A stretch of DNA of 64,000 bases from Lumbricus terrestris (Eukaryota; Annelida; Clitellata; Crassiclitellata; Lumbricidae). Shown here piece by piece: positions 46,979 to 57,703 of this stretch; positions within the stretch are counted from its first letter, which is position 1, and the number at the start of each line of letters is the position of its first letter. The position numbers and the translations under genes were made by a program. Below the pieces are notes generated by a model. It worked only from the letters and a program-made list of their open reading frames with translations, had not been told where the DNA came from and made no database searches. The stretch covers positions 37,203,868 to 37,267,867 of the forward strand of contig OX457052.1 of the NCBI GenBank assembly GCA_949752735.1. Direction: 5' to 3'.

Positions 46979-49900
46979 TCATGATTGCTTTGCAAATCTG
47001 TAGTTCTCTAACGACAAAAGTTTTACATATCCACGATAAGAGAAAACGAACAGCTTCTTCCTCGATTCGTAATAAAACTCATCATGTATTTTTCGACCCA
47101 ATTCACTCCACTCAAAAGTTTTTGTGTCAAATTGATATAAATGCCCGACTATATTTTCGACCAAAAACAGAATTTCATCGTCTGTCTCCCAAAACAATCG
47201 AACTGACTGCAGATACGGTATCTTTACGATCTGACTGAAAATACGCCCATCAATTGTTCTGAAGCCTTCGATCCTCATAGAACTCTCTTCTGAACTGTTG
47301 TTCCTGATGACACTGATATCAGTCAGGTTCCAATCAAAATTGTCAGTATTCCAGTCATACCTATAGACGTTACCAATGGATATTTCAGTCGCATAAGCGG
47401 AACTGCTTTCTGTGTTGACAAACAGTTGAACATTCGTGAAGCCAACTGTTTCACTGAGCATAAACCGACTGACAATTTGACCTGTAGCGCTTAAGAAACT
47501 TACACACATTTCGTTGTTCTTTTTTGATCTGTGGCTGACGATGAATTCTCCGTTGCTTTTCTGAACGGCATGGAACGGACTTTTGAAGTCTTCGAGAAGT
47601 GGAACACTTCTTACAAGTGTCGCATCTTGATCGTAAATCATTAAATACAGGAGATCTTCTAAATTCCTCAAAACCAGAAGACGATTGTCATCGCCAACCG
47701 AAAAGCTAAATTCATCGCCCAGGTCCGATAGATATCTTCCAACTATATTGCTTAACATGTCTATCTTCCAGATGCATTTGCAACTAGTGTCGCCGATGTA
47801 TAAAATTAGAGTAGGCCTAGGCCTATTCGTGCTTTCAATGGCAGCAACACTGATAGACCAACTCATATCATCCAGAGGTCGGCCTATAATTTCATCCAAG
47901 GCTATTATTATTAGCAGATCGTGCGGAATACTAAAGTCGTAGGCTCGTATAGTGACAACAGAATTCGTATCGTAACAGACTAAGTAGATAAAATCATTAA
48001 CACTGAAGACGAAAATATGGAAACAATTAACTGGAACAAACTTTGTGACCGTACGCAGTGTGTAACCTGCAATATAAAAGAATCGAAAATCTCAATTTGC
48101 TTGCATGCCTAAAAACCGTTGCCTTGCGTCGGAATTCGTATCACAAGAAATTAAAAGTTTCTGACATCCTGAAGAGAGGCCATTCTAGTGTTTCATCTAT
48201 CGCTCATCATCCGCACTATGATACAATAAACGGAAATATAAAAAAACAGAATCGATTTTAAAAACATATGGAACTGCATGTTCATCTGCTGCACAACATC
48301 GATATGAAATGCGTAGATACTCGTCCATAGTGAGTCCATAGTGTGACAATCTCGCTTTGTAGTATAGAAACGCGATTAATTTTTATAGACCGATCGTGAC
48401 ATTGTATGGCACTATGCCTACCTATGAACCGCAAGTCTATTCCCTTTCATGATACGTTACATAATATAGTAGGCCCAAAAGATTTATACCATTCAGGTCG
48501 TTTGGTATGTATCAGGATTTGTATAATCGCTACTCAATTTGAGTGCACTACTGTAAACATTTTCAACGTACGGCAGAATAAGGGACGATTATTATAGTAG
48601 CCTATGCACCGAGAAATACGTAGGTCTACGCGCGCTCGCACCCTGCTCTTTAGCAGTGTTTTGGGGTCGGCAGTGCGCTTCCTTTGGCATGACCTATTTC
48701 TAGGTACGACCATATCTTTGGGTAGGCCTACATAATTTATAGCATGTTCTGCACTGGCAGCCTATCCCGCTGCAAATTGCTTATAGGGTCTCGATACCGA
48801 CATGGCTTTGCTTTCTTTGTGCCTAACTCAGGGAGTTTTGACACAGTCTATCCAGAGATTCCAGACCCACCATTCCCCTCGCTTCTCTGGACAGGGTAAA
48901 CTTCTTGTCTCACGAGTTCGTACTTCAATCAGGAAGCAAGGTACGCGTTGCACGTCCTATAATTATAGTATGGAATGGGCCACACCTCCTTAATTGCGTC
49001 TGCTACCAACGGTATCCTCTCTCACGTTCTGTTGCAATCTGAAAACCGTCCTACCGAGGCTCGGAGGTTGTATCGTTAGAGCCAATGAATAGTAACATCG
49101 AAAGGCTCTACAAAAATCCTCTTAGTGAATGAATCCTAAGTGTGAGTTTAGCCTACATGATAAATTACAAAAGAATAATAATTCACCTGTAAATTCTATT
49201 TGAAATGATTTTTGAGCAGATTTTGACATTCTACCTTCTGGTGTTTTTGAGCCATAAGTTGATTTCATAGAGTCATCGGTTGTCATGGTAAGGGTAAAGG
49301 AAGTCTGAGCGTTTCGACTAGATTCCTTGTCTGTGATCTTTGAGATCGTCGTTGAACTTTCATTTTCCAAATCGTCGGTCGTTGCCCCAAAGCAGGTGTT
49401 CGTCAATTGACAATTTTCATTACTCAATGATTTTTGGTCTCCTGAAGTTTAAGCATAGGCTAATTATACTAACGTGGTATAGCTACATTCTGTCTAAATG
49501 TATACATGAATCTATAGCCTAAATGAATATATAGTATAGAATGATGGATTGAGAAGATTTACTGTCCAATGACTATTTTCGTAATAGGTGACCCTGTTAG
49601 CAAGGCCGTAGCTAGAGGGCGTTTTGGGTGATTAAACCCCCCCTCCGGAACGCAAACATTTGAAAATGAAATGACACATTTACTAGCACTTGGTGTAAGA
49701 ACTACAGTGTGCAATATAAGCTTATTGGCCGTCCAGAACTACTACATGTACGAAAGCTCGCAATGCTTATCCAAACCCCTTAGTCAGTTGATTCGGTTGC
49801 TTATGCATGGGCTCGTTCACGATTGAGTAAACACACCCGAAATAAATCCTGGCTACGGCTTTGCCTGTTAGTGCAATCCTCGGTTCTTTTGTGATTCACT

Positions 49901-50152
49901 CATTGTTAGTGTAGGCCTATGTACAATACTTTCACTGTTTTTAACAAGTTATGTAAAGCTCGAGATGTTTTGTGAACAATAAAAGTGTGCCCGATCGTTC
50001 ATTCAATTAAATGAACTACAAGTTATTTCTATTTTCACCTCATTATTGTTACGGGACATCAGTTTCTAATGATAAACGTTGTACTTACCGACTGTCTGCT
50101 TGAAAAAGAAGACGACCAGGAAAATTTTCGCATTGCTAGAAAGCGGAAACAT
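46979..50152 (-). CDS. Gene F: propeller family member with short hinge and divergent head
   Basis: Three exons: 50152-50089, 49441-49235 and 48066-46979; 452 residues. Exon 1 encodes MFPLSSNAKIFLVVFFFKQT; it departs from the family start M(F/S/L)R(D/E). Exon 2 is a 68-residue hinge that keeps NENCQLTNTCFGATTDDL, but a deletion then joins QTSFTL directly to the last third (MTTDDSMKSTYG). Exon 3 is the longest: FIYLVC, TIRAYDF, CKCIWKID, GEFIVSH. The blade after GEFIVSH has the insertion YDWNTDNFDWNLTDISVI, and the sequon NVSLP is replaced by SVPLL. The C-terminus has extra residues (ENYRFAKQS). Intron 1 carries a MITE. It is the most diverged member. Confidence 0.76.
49601..49863. mobile_element. 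hAT-type MITE, 263 bp, in intron 1 of gene F
   Basis: Ends caaggccgtagctag and (reversed) caaagccgtagccag match at 13 of 15 bases. An exact 8-bp duplication cctgttag lies at 49593-49600 and 49864-49871. Confidence 0.88.
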
Positions 50153-50220
50153 CTCTGCAGTGACAGTTAAATTTTAAGGCGCAATGCAAATATCTAACGG
50201 AGCAAAAAGCCTATTCGACG

Positions 50221-50268
50221 TTCAATAGCATGCTACCTAAATGGTTAACAATCGGAATCTTTTACAAG
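50221..50268 (-). promoter_or_regulatory. Promoter-proximal conserved block of gene F
   Basis: Minus strand: aaagattccgattgttaacc then tagcatgctattgaacg, 70-115 bp before the ATG. A transposon nest begins only a few bases further upstream. Confidence 0.5.
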
Positions 50269-50277
50269 AACTGGTTC

Positions 50278-51393
50278 CAGTGGCGTAGACAGGAGCAGTG
50301 TTATTTCAGTTATGGTTTTTCAGTTACAGTTTAAGTTACAGTTATCTATTTATTTATTTTTCAGTTACAGTTTCAGTTACAGTTAACTGCGATGAGATTT
50401 TTCAGTTTCAGTTACAGTTATTTCTTATTTTTCAGTTACAGTTTCAGTTACAGTTATTACGTGTATATTCAAACGTCACAACTACTAAGACACTGATCAC
50501 AGTCACACATATTGCGCAAAGTTCCCTGAAAGCACTCTCGACTTGCGTCTGAGCACTTTCGGCCTGCAAAACATTTTAAAGAAGTATTTTATATGTAAGT
50601 GCCTTTCATGACATGCCAACAGTGTCACTGTCAACATATTATAACTTACAATAAGAACAATGGAATTCACATATGTTCACAAACCAAAAGATAACGAGTG
50701 AAACACCCATCAAAGTGATTAACCAACTTGTCATGTAATAGCAGAATTACAAATGTTATAGAAAGGCAGTAGTCAAACATACTACTATACTATACACTAA
50801 GGGGCAGTAAGGGCTCAACTAATGACTAGTTTCTCTTCATTGGTCCCATGTTCTTTAAAGGCATTTCTTGTTGGAGAGTGCAAGAGTGTCTGTTTGCATT
50901 TCATCTGTCTGCTCCTTAAATGGCTTCAATATTCTGGCTAGCTCTGCAAGTTGCACAAAAAGCACTTGTTTTATTTTCAAGTTAACTCCTTTTGATTCTT
51001 CAGTTATACAGTTATTGTTTTTCAGTTTCTATTACAGTTTCAGTTATTCAACATTTTTCAGTTTCAGTTACAGTTACAGTTAACTGGCAAAGATTTTTCA
51101 GTTATTCTGCTATTTCAGTTACAGTTTCAGTTAATAGAAATAACACTGGACAGGAGTTTACGTTGGGGGGATTTGGGGCTTTTATGGCTCGGCCGGATGC
51201 CCTTCCTGACACCAACCCAACGGTATTACAGTAAATAAAAATGAATAAAGTAACAAAGGAATAAAGTAAGAAAAACAATTGTTACTACAAGCAATTGTTT
51301 TATTTTTCTATTCAAGTGGATAAATAACCTTTAAAACTTTTTTCCTAAGCCAACGGGGTTTTTAACTCCAGAAACCTCTTGGCTACGCCACCG
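50278..51393. mobile_element. hAT-type element in the gene F promoter, carrying a second hAT inside
   Basis: Ends cagtggcgtagacaggag and (reversed) cggtggcgtagccaagag, related to the element at 43829. The flanks actggttc (50270-50277) and actgattc (51394-51401) differ at one base. After removal of the inner element at 50296-51148, about 263 bp remain, including ggccggatgcccttcctgac near 51190. Confidence 0.82.
50296..51148 (-). mobile_element. hAT transposon derivative, 853 bp (family with 11779), nested
   Basis: Termini cagtgttatttc and gaaataacactg; an exact 8-bp duplication gacaggag lies at 50288-50295 and 51149-51156. Both ends have the taactgaaactg-type subterminal arrays seen at 11779-12832, in reversed orientation (agcacttgttttattttcaa is shared). 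The transposase pieces of the longer copy are absent. Confidence 0.92.
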
Positions 51394-51401
51394 ACTGATT
51401 C

Positions 51402-52127
51402 TATTTATTTTTTGTCCGAGTCAACCATGGTTAGTCATTCTGTATAATGTGGTCATACTCAATTTATTTTGACATCACGGAGAGTTTGTGAATGCAAGAG
51501 TTTGCATGTGATCATAATTATGGGTCTATCCAGATGAGGTTATATTGGCAAGATGGTTATGCAGATGTGCGTGTAAGTAAGTAAGTAAGCTATGCAGATA
51601 GTAGAGTGAATTTCTAATAATAATTATTTACTTGTAGTCTACTCTGATCGTGGGTGATGCCACAATATGACGTCCTTCACAACTGGCTGTCATCAGAGCG
51701 TTGGATTTTGTGTTAACATAATTATTATTTAACCTAGGATTATATCATGACAAACGCTCATGAAAAAACTGCAGGATTTGCCCTTTAGAAGCGTGGATTT
51801 TACTAGTCCTATACACTAGATTCTGCTATTATCAGAGATTATACGTTGAGCCGAAGAGTTTGTTCGCGATTTCGTATAGGGCCTATATATACCCGCAATG
51901 TGTATTCGTTTAGTTTCAACTTTCACCAGAGAAACAATGACCGTTGTACTAGTCATCACAATCAATTTGGACATCTTGCTATGTAAATGCGTATCATATC
52001 TATTTAAGTCTGCAACGTTTGCGTACAATTTTATCGGCATATAATAGGTTACAATAGACCCCTACTACTTTGATAGTCCTTGAGCGCCATAGGCAAACGA
52101 TAGACAGAGCGTTGCATGGTTCTATCT
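51402..52127. other. Distal upstream region of gene F
   Basis: Family upstream blocks resume beyond the transposon nest: aatttattttgacatcacgg (51456), ctctgatcgtgggtgatgcc (51640), then the SOX-pair module. No gene. Confidence 0.5.
51932..51948. promoter_or_regulatory. Inverted SOX-like site pair, distal upstream block of gene F
   Basis: gaaacaatgaccgttgt, preceded by tgtattcgtttagtttcaac. About 1.8 kb upstream of the ATG, or about 0.7 kb if the transposon nest is discounted. Confidence 0.4.
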
Positions 52128-52170
52128 TTCCTCTCTCTCTCTCTCTCACTCTCTGTCTCTGTCTGGCTCA

Positions 52171-52208
<38 letters not shown>

Positions 52209-52259
52209 ATCTATCGCTCTATCTCTCTCTGTCTTTGTCTGCCTCAGTCTATTTATGTA

Positions 52260-52292
<33 letters not shown>

Positions 52293-52316
52293 CTCCCTAT
52301 TTCTCTCTCGCTGTAA
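52128..52316 (+). repeat. Imperfect (TCTG)n/(TC)n microsatellite
   Basis: Several tctg runs separated by tc-rich sequence. Confidence 0.9.
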
Positions 52317-52787
52317 AGTTCTCCAATGATACGGTTACTGCAGTGTAGGGAGGTTGAGCAAGTCCTTCACTCGCAATAAAGCTCACCGATTGATGCTTAA
52401 CATTGTGGCTGGTAGTGCCATTTAATGTAGACTAGCGTGATGTTAACCTACATTAACGATGCCGTATGTCAGGTCATGGAGAAAGGCTAAGGATAATTAG
52501 TATGATATTAATAAGGACAGCCAATACTAGAGATCACTCGTGTTTGACATATCTTTTAGGATTATTTGACTACGTCAGTGTGAATTAAGCTAGATTCATG
52601 AGCGAAAACCTGTTACAGGCCTACATGCACTTTTGCCATCCTTATTTTGATGATGGATATAATTATTTTCTCGTCTTGAACCATGGTCTCATCGCCCGTA
52701 GTTAATTCCGATATTGTGCAAGGGTCTGGAATGGGACCAGCCAGTATTTTCATGGCTACCATTTCGAAATTTAAAAGCGATAGACTA
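52317..52787. other. Spacer beyond the gene cluster
   Basis: I see nothing I can support in this stretch. Confidence 0.4.
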
Positions 52788-52981
52788 TTATAGTGCTGCC
52801 AACAGGCTATTCAAATACGCCGATGATGGATGCTTGGCTGTTTCATACACGGATGAATAGGATGACCTGTCTGCGATACCTTCCGGGTCATAACCGAAAG
52901 TTTCGAGAACTATGCCGTCTTGCTGATGAATGATAATACCAGCTTCTTCTCGGCGGAAATCAAATGAGTAAACATTCATAG
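52788..52981 (-). CDS. Candidate terminal exon of an unrecognised gene
   Basis: Minus strand: a plausible acceptor CATTCTAG at 52982-52989, then an open frame giving NVYSFDFRREEAGIIIHQQD, GIVLETFGYDPEGIADRSSY and SSVYETAKHPSSAYL, and the stop at 52788-52790. Composition and lack of low complexity suggest real coding sequence rather than repeat. It has no similarity to the propeller family. The upstream exons would lie to the right (>53 kb), but none is evident. I do not recognise the protein. Confidence 0.35.
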
Positions 52982-53184
52982 CTAGAATGCTATTCACATA
53001 CATGCACCAATTTGTCTTGTGAGATTGCTTAGTGTTTTTTTATATTTTAGCCTATGTGAATTTTATATTAAAGAGACTTGCTCACCAAAGTATTATCTTG
53101 GCAGCTGGTTGTAGTGAATAATATACTCACTTACTTGCTAACCTGCATTAAATGGACCTTCTATAGAATCGGAGACAGCACAAG

Positions 53185-53996
53185 CAGTGATGATACAGCT
53201 GGGTTTTCCCCACTAGATCTGGGGGTTTTGGCCTTCGTCTGGGTTTCTGTTTTTTTGGGCAAAATCTGGGTTTATTTTGGTGAGTTGACATTTTGTATTT
53301 ACAGCACACGAATATTCTGTGAAATTCAATGTAAAATGGTTGTGATATATACTTTTCCCACTAATTTTAAATTTAAACTCCAGAATCAAGATCACACGTT
53401 GTCAATACACAAGTAATTTATAACCTGAAGAATAGCTCTGCACATAAATAAACCATTTTGATATCTCAAAATAGGTAAGGTCACTCCTCTCTCCTTGTTA
53501 CTTAAACCGTTTTGACATCTATAACATGCATATAATTATATATAAACTGTAAGTCAGGTCAATCCTCTAATTGTATAATAATAATAATAGCCTAGTTGTT
53601 GCAGAGTATTAATGTTCAAGATGGTTAAAACATTGGATTGTTGATACATCAAGAAAATTTGACTGGAAACCTCAGAAAACTTTGAAACTTCGTAAACTTG
53701 AACCATGTGTGTTATATGTTTACAATTCTGGTAGGCTCGACCCGCTGCGCTTGCGCACACGAATATATCGATTAAGCTTATCTCTGACAATTTTAACAAT
53801 TGATATTTTAAAAGTGTAATTACATTTTATTCGACTCCTCTAACAAACATTTTGTTAAGCCTCATACGAACAAGCGAAAAACCAACTTAGTTTGAACAAA
53901 TGGGTTTAAAACAGCTTATATGAATAGTCTGCGTTTTTCTCGGGTTTTTCCGGAAGGAAATTTGAGTTTATTTCTGAAACCTCAGTGGCAACACTG
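53185..53996. mobile_element. hAT-like element, 812 bp
   Basis: An exact 8-bp duplication agcacaag lies at 53177-53184 and 53997-54004. The ends cagtgatgata and (reversed) cagtgttgcca are imperfect inverted repeats. The sequence inside the right end (gtttttccggaagg) resembles 31800-31840. No transposase is seen. Confidence 0.7.
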
Positions 53997-54004
53997 AGCA
54001 CAAG

Positions 54005-55144
54005 TCTCGTCTAGGGCGACGGAGGCAAACCTAAAAATTAGCACGGAGAAAACTCATGAGATCATTATTACGCGGTCAAACCTTAAAAATTACAGGAAGT
54101 TGTTCTGCAATTGAGAATAAAATTAGACACTTCCTTTCTTACAGCCCGAATCGCATGGCTGTTTGAATCTGATTCATACAACATTGGTACCGAATTGGTT
54201 TTGGTTTTAGTATGCTTCCTAAAATGTTCTCAAGAGTTTGTTAAAAGATAGACAACATATTGACGATACCAGCAATAATATTAATATTAATAGTAATAGT
54301 AATAATAATAATAAAATATTAATAATAACAATAAATATTAATAATGACTATAAAAATAGCAATTTTTGCTATTGCTGCTCTTATTATAATAATGGTGGAA
54401 AGACTATTAACAACTGAGTTTAAACAAAATATTCAAAGTTTATATTAACAATTCTACCACAGTCACCATTGCTACTGCTACTCTATTATTCCAATAGTTT
54501 GCCACAATGACAATAATATAATTCTTGATATCTTAACTGAACCAGTGTTTCATTTTGTTAAAAACCGACAACTTGTCCATGGTAGCTATCTATTCACATT
54601 TTTCTGTACTTAAATAGCGCCTCAAGTCTACTCTAAATAAGGCACAATGATCTCGTTTCTGCTTCAATCCTTCCTTTACTCGTCATTGGTTGGTTGAACG
54701 CGGCTGAAGTCTCCACTCACTCAAAAAATCCGGAAAACACAACAAAATCTTAGCAGACGATCTTCAAAACTGCTGGATCTCACAGGAAATGGACCGAGTC
54801 TCAGCATTTATGTATCGCCCCATTCCAAGAATGATCCTCCGATCAGTTGATGTTGTGATATCTCATTTCACTTCAGGACTGCCGCACCGAGACAAAACAG
54901 GTTCCCGACGTCAGACTCGATACCAAATCGAAAATGAAACTCGATGAAATATCGAAAGTGAAACTCGAAGAGGAAATGAAAGTGAAACCGAAATTGAATT
55001 TCGATGCGTCAAAATGGACGGCATCGACAAATGAGATTGAGGTTTCTTTTCTCCTCTTCTTTCACTAGGTTTGAAGCGACATTCTGAATTGAAGAAAAAA
55101 TTAAATGCAACCGTAAATTTTAAATATAGCAAAAGATAAGCATA
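54005..55144. other. AT-rich spacer with (AAT)n tracts
   Basis: 54279-54345 is an aat/ata-rich microsatellite. 54930-55000 has repeated gaaactcga/gaaagtgaaa phrases. No gene. Confidence 0.5.
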
Positions 55145-55322
55145 TCTATATAAATACAGAGAAGATCTTGTCTGTCTGTGTGTGTCTGTTTGACCGAGAT
55201 TGGGTGGGGTGGGATGGGGTGCGGGCGGTTGGGGAGCCTGCAGTGAGGGTGGAGAAGCAAAGACTTGGTCGGGAGCGGGGCAAATCCTAAATTTCCCGGG
55301 CAGCGCCGGGTACCCCAGCTAG
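55145..55322 (+). mobile_element. Short non-autonomous Helitron
   Basis: Begins TCTATATAAATAC after an A, continues with ctgtctgtctgtgtgtgtc, and ends with the hairpin cccgggcagcgccggg followed by taccccagCTAG and a T. A 5' TC, a GC hairpin 8-12 bp before a 3' CTRR, and insertion between A and T are Helitron hallmarks. At 178 bp it has no coding capacity. Confidence 0.82.
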
Positions 55323-55699
55323 TAATTTATATACAGGAAACATACATTCTTAAGGATTAAATTTTGCTATGATAACCTTCTCATTCTTATTTTGAAAAAT
55401 CAAAGTGGACAGTTAGGGAGTTGACCAATGCCTAATTTGACTCAGTTGGTCATTCAATCGTTCGCAAAAAACTCGAGCATCAGAGAAATGAAGATACTGT
55501 TTCCTACATCGGTTTGTTTCGACGATCTTTCCGCTGATCGCCAGGATTGTTCTTCGGACGATTGGAGCGTGGATCTGAACGACGATGTCGTGACACTTCG
55601 CCAACCGATACAACTGAAAAAGACATTCAGACAGACACAAACATATACAGAGAGACATAGACACAGATGCACACACAGATACACAGAGATACACAGAGA
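55323..55699. other. Spacer with an unassigned open frame
   Basis: A plus-strand frame from 55428 includes SVCFDDLSADRQDCSSDDWS but then runs into an acacagag repeat. I recognise no domain and do not call a gene. Confidence 0.3.
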
Positions 55700-55707
55700 T
55701 GCTGAAG

Positions 55708-55912
55708 CAGGGCTTTTTTAACGTGCAGTTGTACACAAAATGTGCAGTTCTAAATGGATTTGTGCAGCTGTAGAAGCACTTCTGTCACACGTTTTGTGCA
55801 ATTAAAACTAGCAATAAGGTCATTTTCATCCGGTTGGAAGAAATTTACTATCGAGGATGGGAAACGAAAGAAGGAGTTGTGCAGTTCTAAAAATTCCTTA
55901 AAAACAGCCCTG
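55708..55912. mobile_element. hAT-type MITE, 205 bp (family with 10495)
   Basis: Ends cagggcttttttaacg and ccttaaaaacagccctg; an exact 8-bp duplication tgctgaag lies at 55700-55707 and 55913-55920. The interior matches 10495-10718 in reverse orientation. Confidence 0.9.
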
Positions 55913-55920
55913 TGCTGAAG

Positions 55921-57341
55921 GTATACGAAAATATATTATACCGATCACAGATCGTTGTCTCCCGCAATCAAATTTGATATGCGCGCCTTCATCTTACACA
56001 TCGTGTTCCAATGCATGTATGTTTTCTATCTTTACTGTTATGGTGTTTTCTGGTTGAAATAAAGTGAATTGTTCCATTGATCGTCACGATTTTCTGTTCC
56101 GAGGACCAGGACTATATGACTGCTGCTGTCCAACATTGGAAGTTTGCCATGATTCATTCGGAATGATCTTCATCCTACACGAAGTCCACACTAAGTGTTA
56201 AGCTAACGTTTTATCTACATCGATATCTCGTTCTTTAAAGACATTTCTTTTACCCGAGTTCCGTGCTGAGAGGTTTTCTGAATCGTCATTCTGCCGTCGG
56301 CGCTATACAAATCCATAGATACGATACATGCACAGGAAGAATAGAGAAAGTAGAATGGTGGAAAGGAGCAGAATAGAGAAAGGATGGAAAGGAGAAGGAT
56401 GGAAAGGAGAAGGATGGAAAGGACAAGGAGGAAGAAACCTGGAAGATGGAACTAACATTATACATGTGTCTGGTGTTTATGATATTTATGTAGCACCTGA
56501 TGTTCATCCAATCTGTTTGGTCGACTCATGAGATAACCCAGATCAACTTCACAGACACAACATACACATGCACCCTGCAATGTCTACGGGTGCTCACTAT
56601 ACATCAACTTCAATGCTATATCTACCTAACCTATTCATGTATATATATATAATTATATATATATATATACATACATTGTATGTATAAATATATACTGATA
56701 TATGCAGGCATATGATTGTATATCTATCCACAGCGATTCAGTTCAACACGTCAGCCTTCTACTTGTGAATGAATCTGTGCAATGTATGCAAGTTTACATG
56801 CATACATATACATAGCCTATGTATATGTATGCATGTATGCAAATTTGCATGCATACATATACATAGCCTATGTATCAACACACATCAGCATGTCTGCATG
56901 TAGGTAGGCTACGTAAATAAGTAAGCATGCATATATTTATGTATGTATTCATATAGATCTGCATGTATGTGTACATATCTGTATACGTGTATGCATGTAC
57001 AGTTGTCTATTGTTCTTTCTTCTTCTTTTCCTTCTGGCTAGGATTAATCCCTCGCTGTGGAGGGGTCAGCCAGTTGTCTATTGTGTATGTGCATAACTAT
57101 GTATGTAAGTAATTCAGCAAGTAGGCCTATGTGTTTAAGCATTTAAGAATGCATGTATGCATTGTATGGTTGCAAATGTGCATGTCATAATAATATATGC
57201 ATGTGTTTATGTTTATTATCGCATATAATTATTGCGTGCCTTCGGTTGTATCATCGTATGATTATTATTTCCAATATTAATTATCATACAAGTAGCCTAT
57301 CTATGTATTTTACTGATTGCTGCTATTGCTAGTAGACTTAC
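55921..57341. other. Spacer with minor simple repeats
   Basis: A short 12-15 bp tandem ggatggaaaggagaa lies at 56382-56425. Around 56640-57000 there are at/atgc-rich palindromic runs built on tatgcatgtatgc and catacatatacatagcc. No gene seen. Confidence 0.5.
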
Positions 57342-57592
57342 CTTGTAACATGGAGCTGACATCAGCCAGCATGGACCCAGCAGGAGACACCAGAGCGGAT
57401 TGCAATCGAGACATCGCACTGGCTTCGTGTAGTTCGTGATGTAAAGACTGACTTGATGGCTGCGAAGACGACATGCCGCACAGCAACCTCGTGGATAAAC
57501 CGATCTTAGCCATTCGTCTATCGCCTGCGTAAAGTCTATCTGCTCGAACGGAACAAGAATTACAGTCGATAATGGCATTGTTTTGTCCATTG
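57342..57592 (-). CDS. Candidate internal exon of an unrecognised gene
   Basis: On the minus strand a frame beginning NGQNNAIIDCNSCSVRADRL continues through GMSSSQPSSQSLHHELHEAS and SRLQSALVSPAGSMLADVSS. It reaches a strong donor, ACAAG|GTAAGT, at 57342/57341. The best acceptor is CTGAG at 57593, which lacks a long pyrimidine tract. A second frame is also open, so the choice rests on composition and the donor phase. If real, the minisatellite at 57704 would lie in the preceding intron. I do not recognise the protein. Confidence 0.35.
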
Positions 57593-57703
57593 CTCAGCAT
57601 TGAAGCAACAAGTGTGATTGGATGATCCATCCAACCGGAAGAAAAAAATTCAAACAACAGCCTCTTCTCCTTGCTTTATAATCTGTCAACATTTGAAGTC
57701 CAT

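Noticed and set aside
55428..55721. 97-codon plus-strand frame
   Set aside because: Its second half is an acacagag simple repeat and the first half shows no recognisable domain.
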